A DNA stretch of 7,368 nucleotides from Bradyrhizobium sp. (GCA_028290165.1 JAQGKJ010000501.1:1-7368), one strand, 5' to 3'. Counted from the stretch's first letter, positions 1 through 6,126 are shown. A program made the numbers and translations. The notes: generated by a model from the letters alone, not told the origin.

Positions 1-224
1 TGGGCGAACCAGGCGCCGAACACGATGATGATCACCGCGGCGGCAAACTGAACGCCACCGGCCTGGATGATCTTCTTCTGGATATCGTCGATGCCGATGC
101 CGGCGATGGCCGCCCACAACACGGCAAGCAGCAAAAGCATGATGATCGGGCTCTGCCCGCGGATGATCAATATGACCACTGCCAGAAATGCAACGAGCAG
201 CGCAACGCCTGTCCCAAGGTCCAT
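1..224 (-). CDS. Ion-transporter-like permease, N-terminal fragment (GntP/CitMHS-like)
   Basis: This is the first 74 codons of an integral inner-membrane protein that continues past the left edge. Translation from the ATG at 224-222 begins MDLGTGVALLVAFLAVVILI. Three hydrophobic stretches are visible at about residues 4-21, 27-45 and 57-74. The linker after the second one (GIGIDDIQKKIIQAGGVQ) has the 'small loop, amphipathic helix, GG' pattern seen near the N terminus of gluconate (GntP) and citrate (CitMHS) type secondary transporters. That similarity is remembered, not searched, so the substrate is unknown. The start is supported by AAGGAA at 232-237 on the minus strand, 7 nt upstream of the ATG. 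The gene is divergent from the hydrolase at 521. Alternatives are another member of the ion-transporter superfamily or an uncharacterised membrane protein. Confidence 0.65.
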   Translation of the reverse strand, partial: MDLGTGVALLVAFLAVVILIIRGQSPIIMLLLLAVLWAAIAGIGIDDIQKKIIQAGGVQFAAAVIIIVFGAWFA

Positions 225-520
225 TGTCCCGTTCCTTCCCCATTTCGCTGGCCGATCTTTCAAGCGCGGCCTTTTGCAAAAATAAGTCTGGCACAAGAGA
301 CTGTGGCTGGCGAGAAGAGATCGGGCGATGTGGCTTGCGTGCGCAAACTGTTCGAATTTCGCGCATCTTCACTGTTGCGTCGCAATATCCGCTGGTCACG
401 CCGATGCAATCTCGTGCGTGGATGCCGGCGCAAAATCGAACTCCGAGTTCTATTCGCAATCTATAGCCTTGCGCCGATATAGTTTTGCATTGATCGGATT
501 TGGACGCCCGGGAGATGTGG
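225..520. other. Divergent intergenic region
   Basis: This 296-bp stretch separates the minus-strand permease from the plus-strand hydrolase and should hold both promoters. On the plus strand, TATAGT at 478-483 is a 5/6 match to a sigma-70 -10 box and lies about 38 nt before the ATG at 521, but no convincing -35 box sits at the right spacing (TTCGCA at 453-458 is 19 nt away). No clear promoter is visible on the minus strand. The open frames here (plus strand 188-466 and 328-618) have no ribosome binding site or recognisable protein character. I see no repeat, tRNA or riboswitch. Confidence 0.4.
510..514 (+). promoter_or_regulatory. Ribosome binding site deciding the hydrolase start
   Basis: GGGAG lies 6 nt upstream of the ATG at 521. 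It favours that codon over the TTG at 500, which has no good Shine-Dalgarno, and over the ATG at 515, which directly abuts the motif. Confidence 0.5.
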
Positions 521-1564
521 ATGCGATTGCGCGAACGCCGCTGGCAGCATCCGCCGCTGCAGCCCGGCTGGATCGATTCACCCCATCGAACGCTTGCTCT
601 CGGCGACCTGCCGCTTGAAAGCGGCGAGATCATTCGCGATTTCTCGATAAGCTATGTCACGCATGGCACGCGCGCGCCGGCCGGCGATAACGTCATCCTC
701 GTGCTGACGGCGATCGGCTCGACCCACCATCGGCTGGATTTTCTGATCGGGCCGGATCGGCCGATCGATCCCGAAAAGTACTTCATCGTCTGCATCGACG
801 CGATCGGCAACGGGTTGACGACCTCGCCTAGCAACAGCGCAGCGCAACCTGACCTGGCTTTTCCGCGCTTTTCGATCCGCGACGTGGTGGCGAGCCAGCG
901 CAAACTGCGCGACGCGCTCGGCATCCGCCGGCTTGCCGCGATTGTTGGGGCCTCGATGGGCGGTATGCAGGCGTTGCAATGGGGCGTCAGCGATCCCGGT
1001 TTCATGCGCGGCATCGTGGCGCTGGTGCCGATGGCACGAACCCGCCCCTGGTCGGTCGCGATGAACGAGGTCGCCCGCCGGATCCTGATGGCCGATCCGG
1101 GCTGGCCCTCCGGCCCCTACGGCGGCGGCTTCGATGCCTGGGCGGCGCTGACGCGCGTCATCACCAACCGCTCGCCCGGTGCGCTCGAGAACATGACGGC
1201 GGAAGCCGTACCCGGCCTCGTCGCTGACGTCATTGCCACGCTGCGCAAGGTTGGCCCCGATCCGCTCGATTGGGTCTATCAGAGCTTCGCCTACGATGCG
1301 CATGATGTCGGAACGACGCCCGGATTCGGCGGCGACACGGCGGCGGCGCTGCGGACGATCCGGGCGCCGACGCTGCTGCTGGTTCCCGAGCTCGATCTTT
1401 ACAACCCGGTCGGCGATGCGGTGGAAGCGGCTGCGCTCATTCCGAATGCCACGCTGCTGCGTCTCGGTGGTAACGCCGGGCACGCGGTGGCGGCTGATAC
1501 CTCGCCGCAACTTGCGCACATCCGAGCCGCCATCGGCGAATTCCTGCTCAGACATGCGGCCTGA
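521..1564 (+). CDS. MetX-like alpha/beta-fold hydrolase or acyltransferase
   Basis: A cytosolic alpha/beta-hydrolase-fold enzyme of 347 residues, close to the usual length of the homoserine O-acetyltransferase (MetX) superfamily. The nucleophile elbow GASMGGMQALQW places the catalytic Ser at residue 145 (codon 953-955). The predicted acid is Asp292 in VPELDLYNP and the general base is His321 in GGNAGHAV, so the triad is complete and in family order. The segment DAIGNGLTTSPSN matches the 'GNGLSSSPSN' pattern I associate with MetX-like hydrolases of unknown substrate rather than true homoserine acetyltransferases. True MetX proteins usually carry HALTG and GGCxGSTGP-type segments here. I therefore do not call it metX; acyl transfer or ester hydrolysis are both possible. 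A longer reading from TTG 500 adds 7 residues but has weaker initiation signals. The dioxygenase follows 126 bp downstream on the same strand, so co-transcription is possible but not shown. A long antisense frame across this gene is a GC-bias artefact. Confidence 0.88.
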   Translation: MRLRERRWQHPPLQPGWIDSPHRTLALGDLPLESGEIIRDFSISYVTHGTRAPAGDNVILVLTAIGSTHHRLDFLIGPDRPIDPEKYFIVCIDAIGNGLTTSPSNSAAQPDLAFPRFSIRDVVASQRKLRDALGIRRLAAIVGASMGGMQALQWGVSDPGFMRGIVALVPMARTRPWSVAMNEVARRILMADPGWPSGPYGGGFDAWAALTRVITNRSPGALENMTAEAVPGLVADVIATLRKVGPDPLDWVYQSFAYDAHDVGTTPGFGGDTAAALRTIRAPTLLLVPELDLYNPVGDAVEAAALIPNATLLRLGGNAGHAVAADTSPQLAHIRAAIGEFLLRHAA

Positions 1565-1690
1565 GCTGTTTCGCAACCGCGAGCGCGGCTCACCTATGCC
1601 GGCGCGCGTTCTTGACAGCGCCAAACGGGAGGGTCACCTTCGACGAAATTTTTGCCGCACAACGAAAAATAAGAGTCTTGGAGGAAACCC
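1565..1690 (+). promoter_or_regulatory. Leader region of the dioxygenase gene, possible promoter
   Basis: This 126-bp gap contains a perfect -35-like hexamer TTGACA at 1612-1617. The matching -10 position (about 1634-1641, around CACCTT) is a poor fit, so a sigma-70 promoter is only tentative. A strong Shine-Dalgarno, GGAGG at 1680-1684, lies 6 nt before the ATG at 1691. No convincing terminator for the upstream hydrolase is visible, so read-through remains possible. Confidence 0.3.
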
Positions 1691-2524
1691 ATGCCGAAGT
1701 TGCTGAGTGAGGACCAGGTCGCCGGTTATCGCGACCGCGGTTACCACTTCCCGGTCGATGCGCTGAGCGCGAGCGAAGTCGCCGAGTTTCGCCGCAAGCT
1801 CGAGGATTATGAAGCGCGAACTGGCGGCCCGATCAAAGGCGAGATGCGCCATCGCAGCCACGTGCTCTTCACCTGGATCAATGACATGATCCGGCATCCG
1901 AAGATCCTGGATGCGATCGAGGACCTGCTGGGTCCGAATCTCCTGTGCTGGAACACCAGCTTCTTCATCAAGGAAGCGCATGATCCGGGTTTTGTGTCCT
2001 GGCACCAGGACGCCACCTATTGGGGCCTGAGTTCATCCGACGTGGCGACCGCCTGGATCGCTATGTCGCCGGCCAACAAGGTTTCCGGCTGCATGAAGTT
2101 CATCGCCGGGACGCACAGGAGCCAAGTCCAGCACGAAGACACGTTCGACCAGAACAACCTGCTCACCCGCGGCCAGGAGATCGCGGTCACCGTCGACGAG
2201 GCCAAAGCGGTGCATGTGGAGTTGAAGCCCGGCCAGGCGTCGCTGCATCACGTGCTGCTATTTCACGGTTCGGAACCGAACCAGTCCGACGACCGCCGCA
2301 TCGGGCTCGCCATCCGCTACATCCCGACTCATCTGAAGCAGGCGGTGGGCACGCGGGACTGGGCAACGCTGGTGCGCGGCAAGGACACCTACGGCCACTT
2401 CCAGCCGGAATACGTGCCGAAGCGCGATCTCGAGCCGGAGGCATTGGCTTTTCACAAGGAAGTGTCGGAAGAGCAGGTGCGGGTGCTTTATCGCGGCACG
2501 GGGAAGACGGCGTATCGGGCGTGA
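1691..2524 (+). CDS. Phytanoyl-CoA dioxygenase (PhyH) family oxygenase
   Basis: A 277-residue non-haem Fe(II)/2-oxoglutarate-dependent oxygenase of the PhyH family, at the usual length for bacterial members. It should couple oxidative decarboxylation of 2-oxoglutarate to hydroxylation of an unidentified small substrate in the cytosol. The facial triad is complete: His105 and Asp107 in SWHQDATYW, and distal His192 in LLFHGSEPN. Arg203 in DDRRIGLAIRY sits 11 residues after the distal His, the position of the 2-oxoglutarate-binding Arg in the family. Because the carboxylate ligand Asp107 is present, this should be a hydroxylase and not a SyrB2-type halogenase, which has Ala or Gly there. The N-terminal motif LSEDQVAGYRDRGYHFP is typical of the family ('l..eQ...y...Gyv'). 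The start is secured by GGAGG 6 nt upstream. The gene ends 64 nt before the palindromic element and is convergent with livF. The substrate cannot be read from the sequence; being in the PhyH family does not imply phytanoyl-CoA. Confidence 0.92.
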   Translation: MPKLLSEDQVAGYRDRGYHFPVDALSASEVAEFRRKLEDYEARTGGPIKGEMRHRSHVLFTWINDMIRHPKILDAIEDLLGPNLLCWNTSFFIKEAHDPGFVSWHQDATYWGLSSSDVATAWIAMSPANKVSGCMKFIAGTHRSQVQHEDTFDQNNLLTRGQEIAVTVDEAKAVHVELKPGQASLHHVLLFHGSEPNQSDDRRIGLAIRYIPTHLKQAVGTRDWATLVRGKDTYGHFQPEYVPKRDLEPEALAFHKEVSEEQVRVLYRGTGKTAYRA

Positions 2525-2598
2525 TGCATCGTTGAGTGCCGCGTCTGTAGGAATTGACGCGTTGCTTTGACATCACGGAAGGTCGGCTCCCTCTCCCA

Positions 2599-2624
2599 CC
2601 CAACTCGGGTTTACCCGAGTTGGG
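2599..2624. repeat. Perfect hairpin 1 within the element
   Basis: CCCAACTCGGGT at 2599-2610 and ACCCGAGTTGGG at 2613-2624 form a perfect 12-bp stem with a 2-nt TT centre. It lies inside the loop closed by 2589-2598 pairing with 2664-2673. Confidence 0.85.
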
Positions 2625-2636
2625 CATCTCAAATTG

Positions 2637-2662
2637 TCGAAGTCGGATATATCCGACTTCGA
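2637..2662. repeat. Perfect palindrome 2 within the element
   Basis: TCGAAGTCGGATA at 2637-2649 is followed directly by its exact reverse complement at 2650-2662, a 26-bp palindrome with no spacer. It is the second structure enclosed by the outer CCCTCTCCCA/TGGGAGAGGG stem, so a three-way junction can form. A spacer-free palindrome of this length could extrude as a DNA cruciform or act as a dyad binding site. Confidence 0.85.
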
Positions 2663-2676
2663 GTGGGAGAGGGTTG

Positions 2677-2720
2677 GGGTGAGGGGTTACGGTCTATCGT
2701 TAGGCCTTAACCCCTCACCC
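2677..2720. repeat. Central stem-loop 3 of the element
   Basis: GGGTGAGGGGTTA at 2677-2689 pairs perfectly over 13 bp with TAACCCCTCACCC at 2708-2720, leaving an 18-nt loop. It is the axis of symmetry of the whole element. Confidence 0.8.
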
Positions 2721-2738
2721 GGATTGCTTCGCAATCCG
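2720..2738. repeat. Mini-hairpin 4 of the element
   Basis: CGGATTGC at 2720-2727 and GCAATCCG at 2731-2738 form an 8-bp stem with a TTC loop. It is present only in the right half of the element and looks like an insertion relative to the left half. Confidence 0.75.
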
Positions 2739-2739
2739 A

Positions 2740-2758
2740 CCTCTCCCAAAGGGAGAGG
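2740..2758. repeat. Terminal hairpin 5 of the element
   Basis: CCTCTCCC at 2740-2747 and GGGAGAGG at 2751-2758 form an 8-bp stem with an AAA loop. It is the right-half equivalent of the outer left stem, which has a 67-nt insert in place of AAA. It ends 28 nt past the livF stop codon and could protect or terminate the liv transcript. Confidence 0.75.
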
Positions 2759-2786
2759 TGGCACCGAGCACGTGGCCGCCTGCGAC

Positions 2787-3509
2787 CTACGTCACCGTCC
2801 ATTCTTCGGCGCTGGCACCGGCGAGCGCGCGGACGCGGGCTTCGTCGGCGGCGAGTTCCTTGGCTGGGCCCGAATAGACGACGATGCCGTCATCGAGCAC
2901 ATAGGCGTTGTCGGCGATTTCCAGGCTCATCCGGGCATTCTGTTCGACCAGCAGCACGGAAATGCCCTCCGCCTTCATCTGCTGCACGATCCGGAACACT
3001 TCGCGGACGATCAGCGGCGCCAATCCTTGCGAGGGCTCATCGAGAATCAAGAGCCTCGGGTTCAAGAGCAGCGCGCGGCCGATCGACAGCATCTCCTGTT
3101 CGCCGCCGGAAAGCTGGCGGCCGCGATTGAGTTTTCGTTCTTCGAGGCGGGGAAACAGCTGATAGATCCGCGCAATCGTCCACGGGCCGCCGCGCTCCAG
3201 GGGGACCTTGAGATTCTCATCGACGCTGAGATTGGCGAAGATGCGCCGGCCTTCGGGCACATAACCCACTCCCGCCGCGGCGACGCGGAAGGTCGGCCAA
3301 TGCGTGGTGTCCTCGCCGAAGATCGTGATCTTGCCTGCGCGCGCCGGGGTCAGGCCCATCAGGCTGCGCAGCGTCGTGGTCTTGCCCGCGCCGTTGCGTC
3401 CAAGCAATGCGGTGATCTTGCCCTCGGCGACCTCCAGGCTGACGCCGTGCAGAATATGGCTCTTGCCGTAATAAGTGTGCAGGCCTTCGGCTATTAGTGC
3501 TGCGGTCAT
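2787..3509 (-). CDS. livF: Branched-chain amino-acid-type ABC importer ATPase LivF
   Basis: A 240-residue ATP-binding subunit of a LIV/HAAT importer, on the cytoplasmic face of the inner membrane, expected to pair with LivG. An aromatic A-loop (Tyr13/Tyr14) precedes Walker A GRNGAGKTT (37-45). The family motif VPEGRRIF follows at 84-91, with Glu86 where most ABC ATPases have the Q-loop Gln. Signature LSGGEQ is at 133-138 and Walker B LLILDEP at 153-159 with catalytic Glu158. The switch position reads VEQNA with Gln190 in place of His, which is normal for LivF. Length is typical. The ATG at 3509 overlaps the livG stop in an ATGA arrangement, and only a weak Shine-Dalgarno is visible, so translational coupling is likely. 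This is the last gene of the operon; the palindromic element lies just downstream. Confidence 0.95.
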   Translation of the reverse strand: MTAALIAEGLHTYYGKSHILHGVSLEVAEGKITALLGRNGAGKTTTLRSLMGLTPARAGKITIFGEDTTHWPTFRVAAAGVGYVPEGRRIFANLSVDENLKVPLERGGPWTIARIYQLFPRLEERKLNRGRQLSGGEQEMLSIGRALLLNPRLLILDEPSQGLAPLIVREVFRIVQQMKAEGISVLLVEQNARMSLEIADNAYVLDDGIVVYSGPAKELAADEARVRALAGASAEEWTVT

Positions 3510-4255
3510 GCGGCGTGGCCCAGATAAGCGGCCTGAACGGCCTCGTTGGCGGCGATCTCCTGCGGCGTGCCTTGCGCCAGCATCTTGCCCTGATCGAGCA
3601 CGCAGATGCGGTCGGCGAGATGGAATACCACGCGCATATCGTGCTCGATCAGCACGATGGTGTAGTTGGAGTCGCGGTGCAGCCGGCGGATCAACTGCGT
3701 GATCTGGTAGGTTTCCTGGTCGCCCATGCCCGCGGTCGGCTCATCGAGCAGCAGCAGATGCGGTTTTAAAGCCAGCGCCATCGCGATCTCGGCGGCGCGC
3801 TGGTCGCCATGCGCGAGTTCGCCGACCAATCGATCGGTCTTGGTTTCCAGCGAAACCAGCTTTAGCGTCTCCTCGACACGGGCATGGACTTTTTCCTTTT
3901 CCGAACGGTTGAGCCAGGGCCGCAGGCGATAGCCGCCGGCGACTTCCGCGGCAATGCGGACGTTTTCGAACACGGTCAGTTCGGGAAAAATCTCGGTGAT
4001 CTGGAAAGTGCGGGCCATGCCGAGCGTGACGCGCTCATGGGTGGAAAGTTTGGTGATGTCGCGGCCATCGAAGGTGATGGCGCCGGAGGTCGGCGGAAAG
4101 AATCCACTGATCAGGTTGAAGAAGGTCGTCTTGCCCGCGCCATTCGGCCCGATGATCGCGCACAATTCGCCTTTGGCCACGCTGAGCGATACGTCGCGCA
4201 CGGCCACGAGATTGCCGAACCGCTTGGTGACGTTGTTGATGTCGAGAACGTTCAT
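3506..4255 (-). CDS. livG: Branched-chain amino-acid-type ABC importer ATPase LivG
   Basis: A 249-residue ATPase subunit partnering LivF. Walker A GPNGAGKTT lies at 36-44, the Q-loop Gln at 85 (RTFQITEIF), Walker B LLLLDEP at 167-173 with Glu172, and the switch His at 205 in LIEHDM. The ABC signature is the divergent LAHGDQ (147-152) where LSGGQ is usual; LSHGDQ-type variants are familiar in LivG proteins, so this need not impair activity. Its C-terminal tail (about 235-249) ends AVQAAYLG, the LivG-family ending thought to contact the binding-cassette fold. The frame stays open to 4810, but the true start is the ATG at 4255. That codon overlaps the livM stop (ATGA) and has GGAG 6 nt upstream. 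The upstream extension is livM read in another frame. Expression is probably coupled to livM. Confidence 0.95.
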   Translation of the reverse strand: MNVLDINNVTKRFGNLVAVRDVSLSVAKGELCAIIGPNGAGKTTFFNLISGFFPPTSGAITFDGRDITKLSTHERVTLGMARTFQITEIFPELTVFENVRIAAEVAGGYRLRPWLNRSEKEKVHARVEETLKLVSLETKTDRLVGELAHGDQRAAEIAMALALKPHLLLLDEPTAGMGDQETYQITQLIRRLHRDSNYTIVLIEHDMRVVFHLADRICVLDQGKMLAQGTPQEIAANEAVQAAYLGHAA

Positions 4256-5205
4256 GCCTTGCTCCGCTGAAGGAAGCCGAGCAGCCCGCGCGGGAAAAAC
4301 AGCACGACCAGGACGAACAATAGCCCGACGAACGACATCCAGTTGACGGTGATGCTCGACAGGTAATCCTGCAGCACCACGAACACGGCAGCTCCCAGCA
4401 GCGGCCCCCAAAAGCTCCGCATGCCGCCCATCACCGCCATCATCACGAAATCGCCGGACTGGCTGTAATGCAGACCTCTCGGGTCGGCGAAATTGTTGAC
4501 CAGCGCATAAAGCGCGCCGGCAAAGCCCATGAAGAAGCAGGACAGCGTGAACGCGATCCAGATGTGGCGTTCCACGGGGATGCCGAGGAAGCGGGCGCGG
4601 CGCTCGTTCTCGCGGATCGCGATCATGGTGCGGCCGAACGGCGAGCGCAGAATGAACGCCATGGCGGCGACGACGAGCGCAAAGCAAAACAGCACGAAGA
4701 AATAGAAGTTGTTGGCGTTCGATAGGATATCGAGCTTGAACAGCCCGAAATCGATCGGCTGGCGCGAGAAGCCACGCAGGCCGTCGTCGCCGCCGGTCAG
4801 CGAGCTCCATTGGAAGGCGATGTAATAAAACACCTGCCCGAACGCGATCGTCACCATGGCGAAGTAGACGCCGCGGCGCCGCACGATCAGGGTACCGAGG
4901 ATGGCGCCGCAGAGACCGCCGAGCAGCATGCCTGCGACCAGCGCCAGCGGCGTGCTTGGCGCCAGGAATTTCAGCGTCAGGCCGGCGCCATAGGCGCCGA
5001 GGCCGAAATAGGCGGCGTGACCGAACGACAGCACGCCGGTAAATCCCAGCAGGAAATTCACCGACATCGCCGCCAATCCCAGCACCAGGACGCGGGTGGC
5101 GAGCGCGGTGTAGCCGCCGAGCGGCACCATCCAGTAGGGCGCAAACAACAAGGTTGCCCAGATCGCGGCCAGCGCGATCAGCTTGCGGGTTTGTTCGGCG
5201 CTCAA
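4252..5205 (-). CDS. livM: Branched-chain amino-acid-type ABC importer permease LivM
   Basis: A 317-residue inner-membrane permease that should form a heterodimeric channel with LivH. The family signature GFTGVLSFGHAAYFGLGAY is at 54-72. RRRGVYFAMVTIAFGQ follows at 109-124 and TGGDDGLRG at 137-145. The cytoplasmic coupling (EAA-like) loop is FGRTMIAIRENERRARFLGI at 190-209, where the ATPase docks. About eight hydrophobic segments are visible. The start is a TTG at 5205-5203 overlapping the livH stop (TTGA). AAGGA at 5214-5218 lies 8 nt upstream, and no in-frame ATG offers an alternative without losing the first membrane segment. The C terminus (FFPRGLLGFLQRSKA) is typical of the family. Confidence 0.94.
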   Translation of the reverse strand: MSAEQTRKLIALAAIWATLLFAPYWMVPLGGYTALATRVLVLGLAAMSVNFLLGFTGVLSFGHAAYFGLGAYGAGLTLKFLAPSTPLALVAGMLLGGLCGAILGTLIVRRRGVYFAMVTIAFGQVFYYIAFQWSSLTGGDDGLRGFSRQPIDFGLFKLDILSNANNFYFFVLFCFALVVAAMAFILRSPFGRTMIAIRENERRARFLGIPVERHIWIAFTLSCFFMGFAGALYALVNNFADPRGLHYSQSGDFVMMAVMGGMRSFWGPLLGAAVFVVLQDYLSSITVNWMSFVGLLFVLVVLFFPRGLLGFLQRSKA

Positions 5206-6071
5206 CTCATCATTCCTTCTTCGCCGAACAGTCCGCGCGGGCGCAGCAACAGCACCACCGCCATCATGACGTAGATCACCGCCTCGCTGGCGGCCGGGAG
5301 AAACACCGCAGTTAATCCCGACGCCACCCCGATCAGCAGGCCACCGACCAGCGTTCCCGGCAGGCTGCCGATCCCGCCGACGATGATGGCGATGAAACTC
5401 GGCATCAACAGGCCGGTGCCCATGGTCGGCTCAAGTCCGAGTTGTCCGGCGGCGAGCACGCCGCTGAGGCCCGCGAGAAAGATGCCGACCGCGAAATTGA
5501 GCGAGCGCAGCATCTGCACGTTGATGCCAAGCGCCGCAACGGTCTCGAGGTCCAGCGTGCCGGCGCGGATGCGGACGCCGAGACGTGTGTAGCGCAAGAG
5601 CAGGAACAACAGTGTCACCGCGATCATCACCACCGCCACCATGAACAGGCGATAGCCGGTGATGAAGAATAGATCGTTGCTCAGGGGCTGCGCCAGGAAG
5701 GCGGGGATGGTGACCGGCTTGCCCTGCGGGCCCCAGATGAAGCGGGTACCATCCTCGATCATGAACGCCAGGCCGAAGGTGAGCAGCAGGCTATAGAGCG
5801 GGTCGCGTCCATAGAGCGGCCGGATCAGCACGCGCTCGACGGCGAGCCCGATGATCGCGGTCAACGGCGGCGCCAGCAGCAGCGCGCCCCAGAAGCCGAT
5901 ATAGGGCGTGATCGTATAGGCGATGTAGCCGCCGATAACGAGAAATCCGCCATGGGCGAAATTGATGACGTTGCTCTAATTGAGGATCAGCGAAAGACCG
6001 AGCGCCATCAGCACGTAGAAGGCGCCGATGATCAGCCCGTTGGTGACATTGAACAGGAGAAGTTGCGTCAT
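5202..6071 (-). pseudogene. livH: LivH permease with in-frame amber codon
   Basis: Read from the ATG at 6071-6069, this is a 290-codon LivH permease in one frame, but codon 32 is TAG (5976-5978). Upstream, MTQLLLFNVTNGLIIGAFYV leads into the first membrane helix (about 10-31). Downstream the frame resumes exactly with SNVINFAHGGFLVIGGY (33-49), the conserved LivH N-terminal motif. The rest is intact: IRPLYGRDPLYSLLLTFGL at 83-101, a coupling loop at about 162-183 (TRLGVRIRAGTLDLETVAAL) and the C-terminal LLLRPRGLFGEEG. A hydrophobic residue, most plausibly Leu (TTG to TAG), is expected at codon 32. Initiation after the stop is possible at TTG 5864 (codon 70), giving 220 residues that lack the first helices and probably cannot function. 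An in-frame TGA two codons before the ATG excludes an earlier start. The gene follows the binding protein by 78 nt and overlaps livM by 4 nt. A sequencing error or amber suppression would make it functional. Confidence 0.88.
5214..5218 (-). promoter_or_regulatory. Ribosome binding site for the livM TTG start
   Basis: AAGGA on the minus strand, inside the last codons of livH, is 8 nt upstream of the TTG at 5205-5203. It supports that rare start over later codons. Confidence 0.55.
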
Positions 6072-6101
6072 AACTCACCGGTTGAGAAGAACATACAGTT
6101 T

Positions 6102-6126
6102 GCCCGGGAGGCGTTACCTCCCGGGC
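6102..6126 (-). promoter_or_regulatory. Intergenic stem-loop between binding-protein gene and livH
   Basis: GCCCGGGAGG at 6102-6111 and CCTCCCGGGC at 6117-6126 form a perfect 10-bp GC-rich stem with a 5-nt loop. It lies 23 nt beyond the binding-protein stop and 30 nt before livH. In the direction of transcription it is followed by AAACTG rather than a U-tract, so it is not a classic terminator. It more likely stabilises the 3' end of the abundant binding-protein mRNA and partly attenuates transcription into livHMGF. This is an inference from position, common in importers whose binding protein is needed in excess. Confidence 0.6.

Larger units (their letters stand above)
2589..2758. repeat. 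Composite palindromic (REP-like) element
   Basis: A 170-bp intergenic element built almost entirely of inverted repeats, between the convergent dioxygenase and livF genes. It reads as two head-to-head copies of one framework, CCTCTCCC...GGGAGAGG...GGTGAGGGGTTA, placed around a centre near 2698. The left copy uses 2590-2597, 2665-2672 and 2678-2689. The right copy, inverted, uses 2751-2758, 2740-2747 and 2708-2719. Each copy carries extra mini-hairpins at a different place. On the left, two perfect hairpins fill the loop between CCTCTCCC and GGGAGAGG. On the right, one hairpin sits between the stem-loop and CCCCTCACC. Similar CCCTCTCCC/GGGTGAGGGG dyads are, to my recollection, abundant in intergenic DNA of Bradyrhizobium and relatives. 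The position suggests it acts as a bidirectional terminator or mRNA 3' stabiliser, although no T-tracts are present. Confidence 0.85.

Noticed and set aside
188..618. Small plus-strand genes in the divergent gap (188-466 and 328-618)
   Set aside because: No Shine-Dalgarno, overlap with the real genes at both ends, and no protein-like composition.
578..1624. Long minus-strand open frame of 348 codons opposite the hydrolase gene
   Set aside because: Arg-rich, low-complexity translation without family features; it mirrors a well-supported gene in GC-rich DNA.
1691..2524. Dioxygenase as a SyrB2-like halogenase
   Set aside because: The HxD carboxylate ligand (Asp107) is present, which leaves no room for the chloride ligand.
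2589..2758. CRISPR array or tRNA-like gene in the hairpin region
   Set aside because: There are no regularly spaced direct repeats, and the folded arms lack tRNA invariant features; symmetry is inverted, not tandem.
2634..3497. Plus-strand open frame of 287 codons opposite livF
   Set aside because: It starts inside the palindromic element and then runs antisense to a clear ATPase gene; the translation has no recognisable domain.
4256..4810. N-terminal extension of livG to 434 residues
   Set aside because: The extra part is livM read in another frame. The ATG at 4255 in an ATGA overlap with GGAG upstream gives the normal LivG length.
5976..5978. Pyrrolysine or programmed recoding at the livH TAG
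   Set aside because: Pyrrolysine decoding is confined to certain methanogens and a few bacteria and has no role in LivH, where a hydrophobic residue is expected; simple mutation or error is far more likely.
5791..6078. Separate 95-codon minus-strand gene covering the start of livH
   Set aside because: It is an out-of-frame reading of the livH N terminus, rich in Arg and Ala; the livH frame gives conserved membrane sequence.
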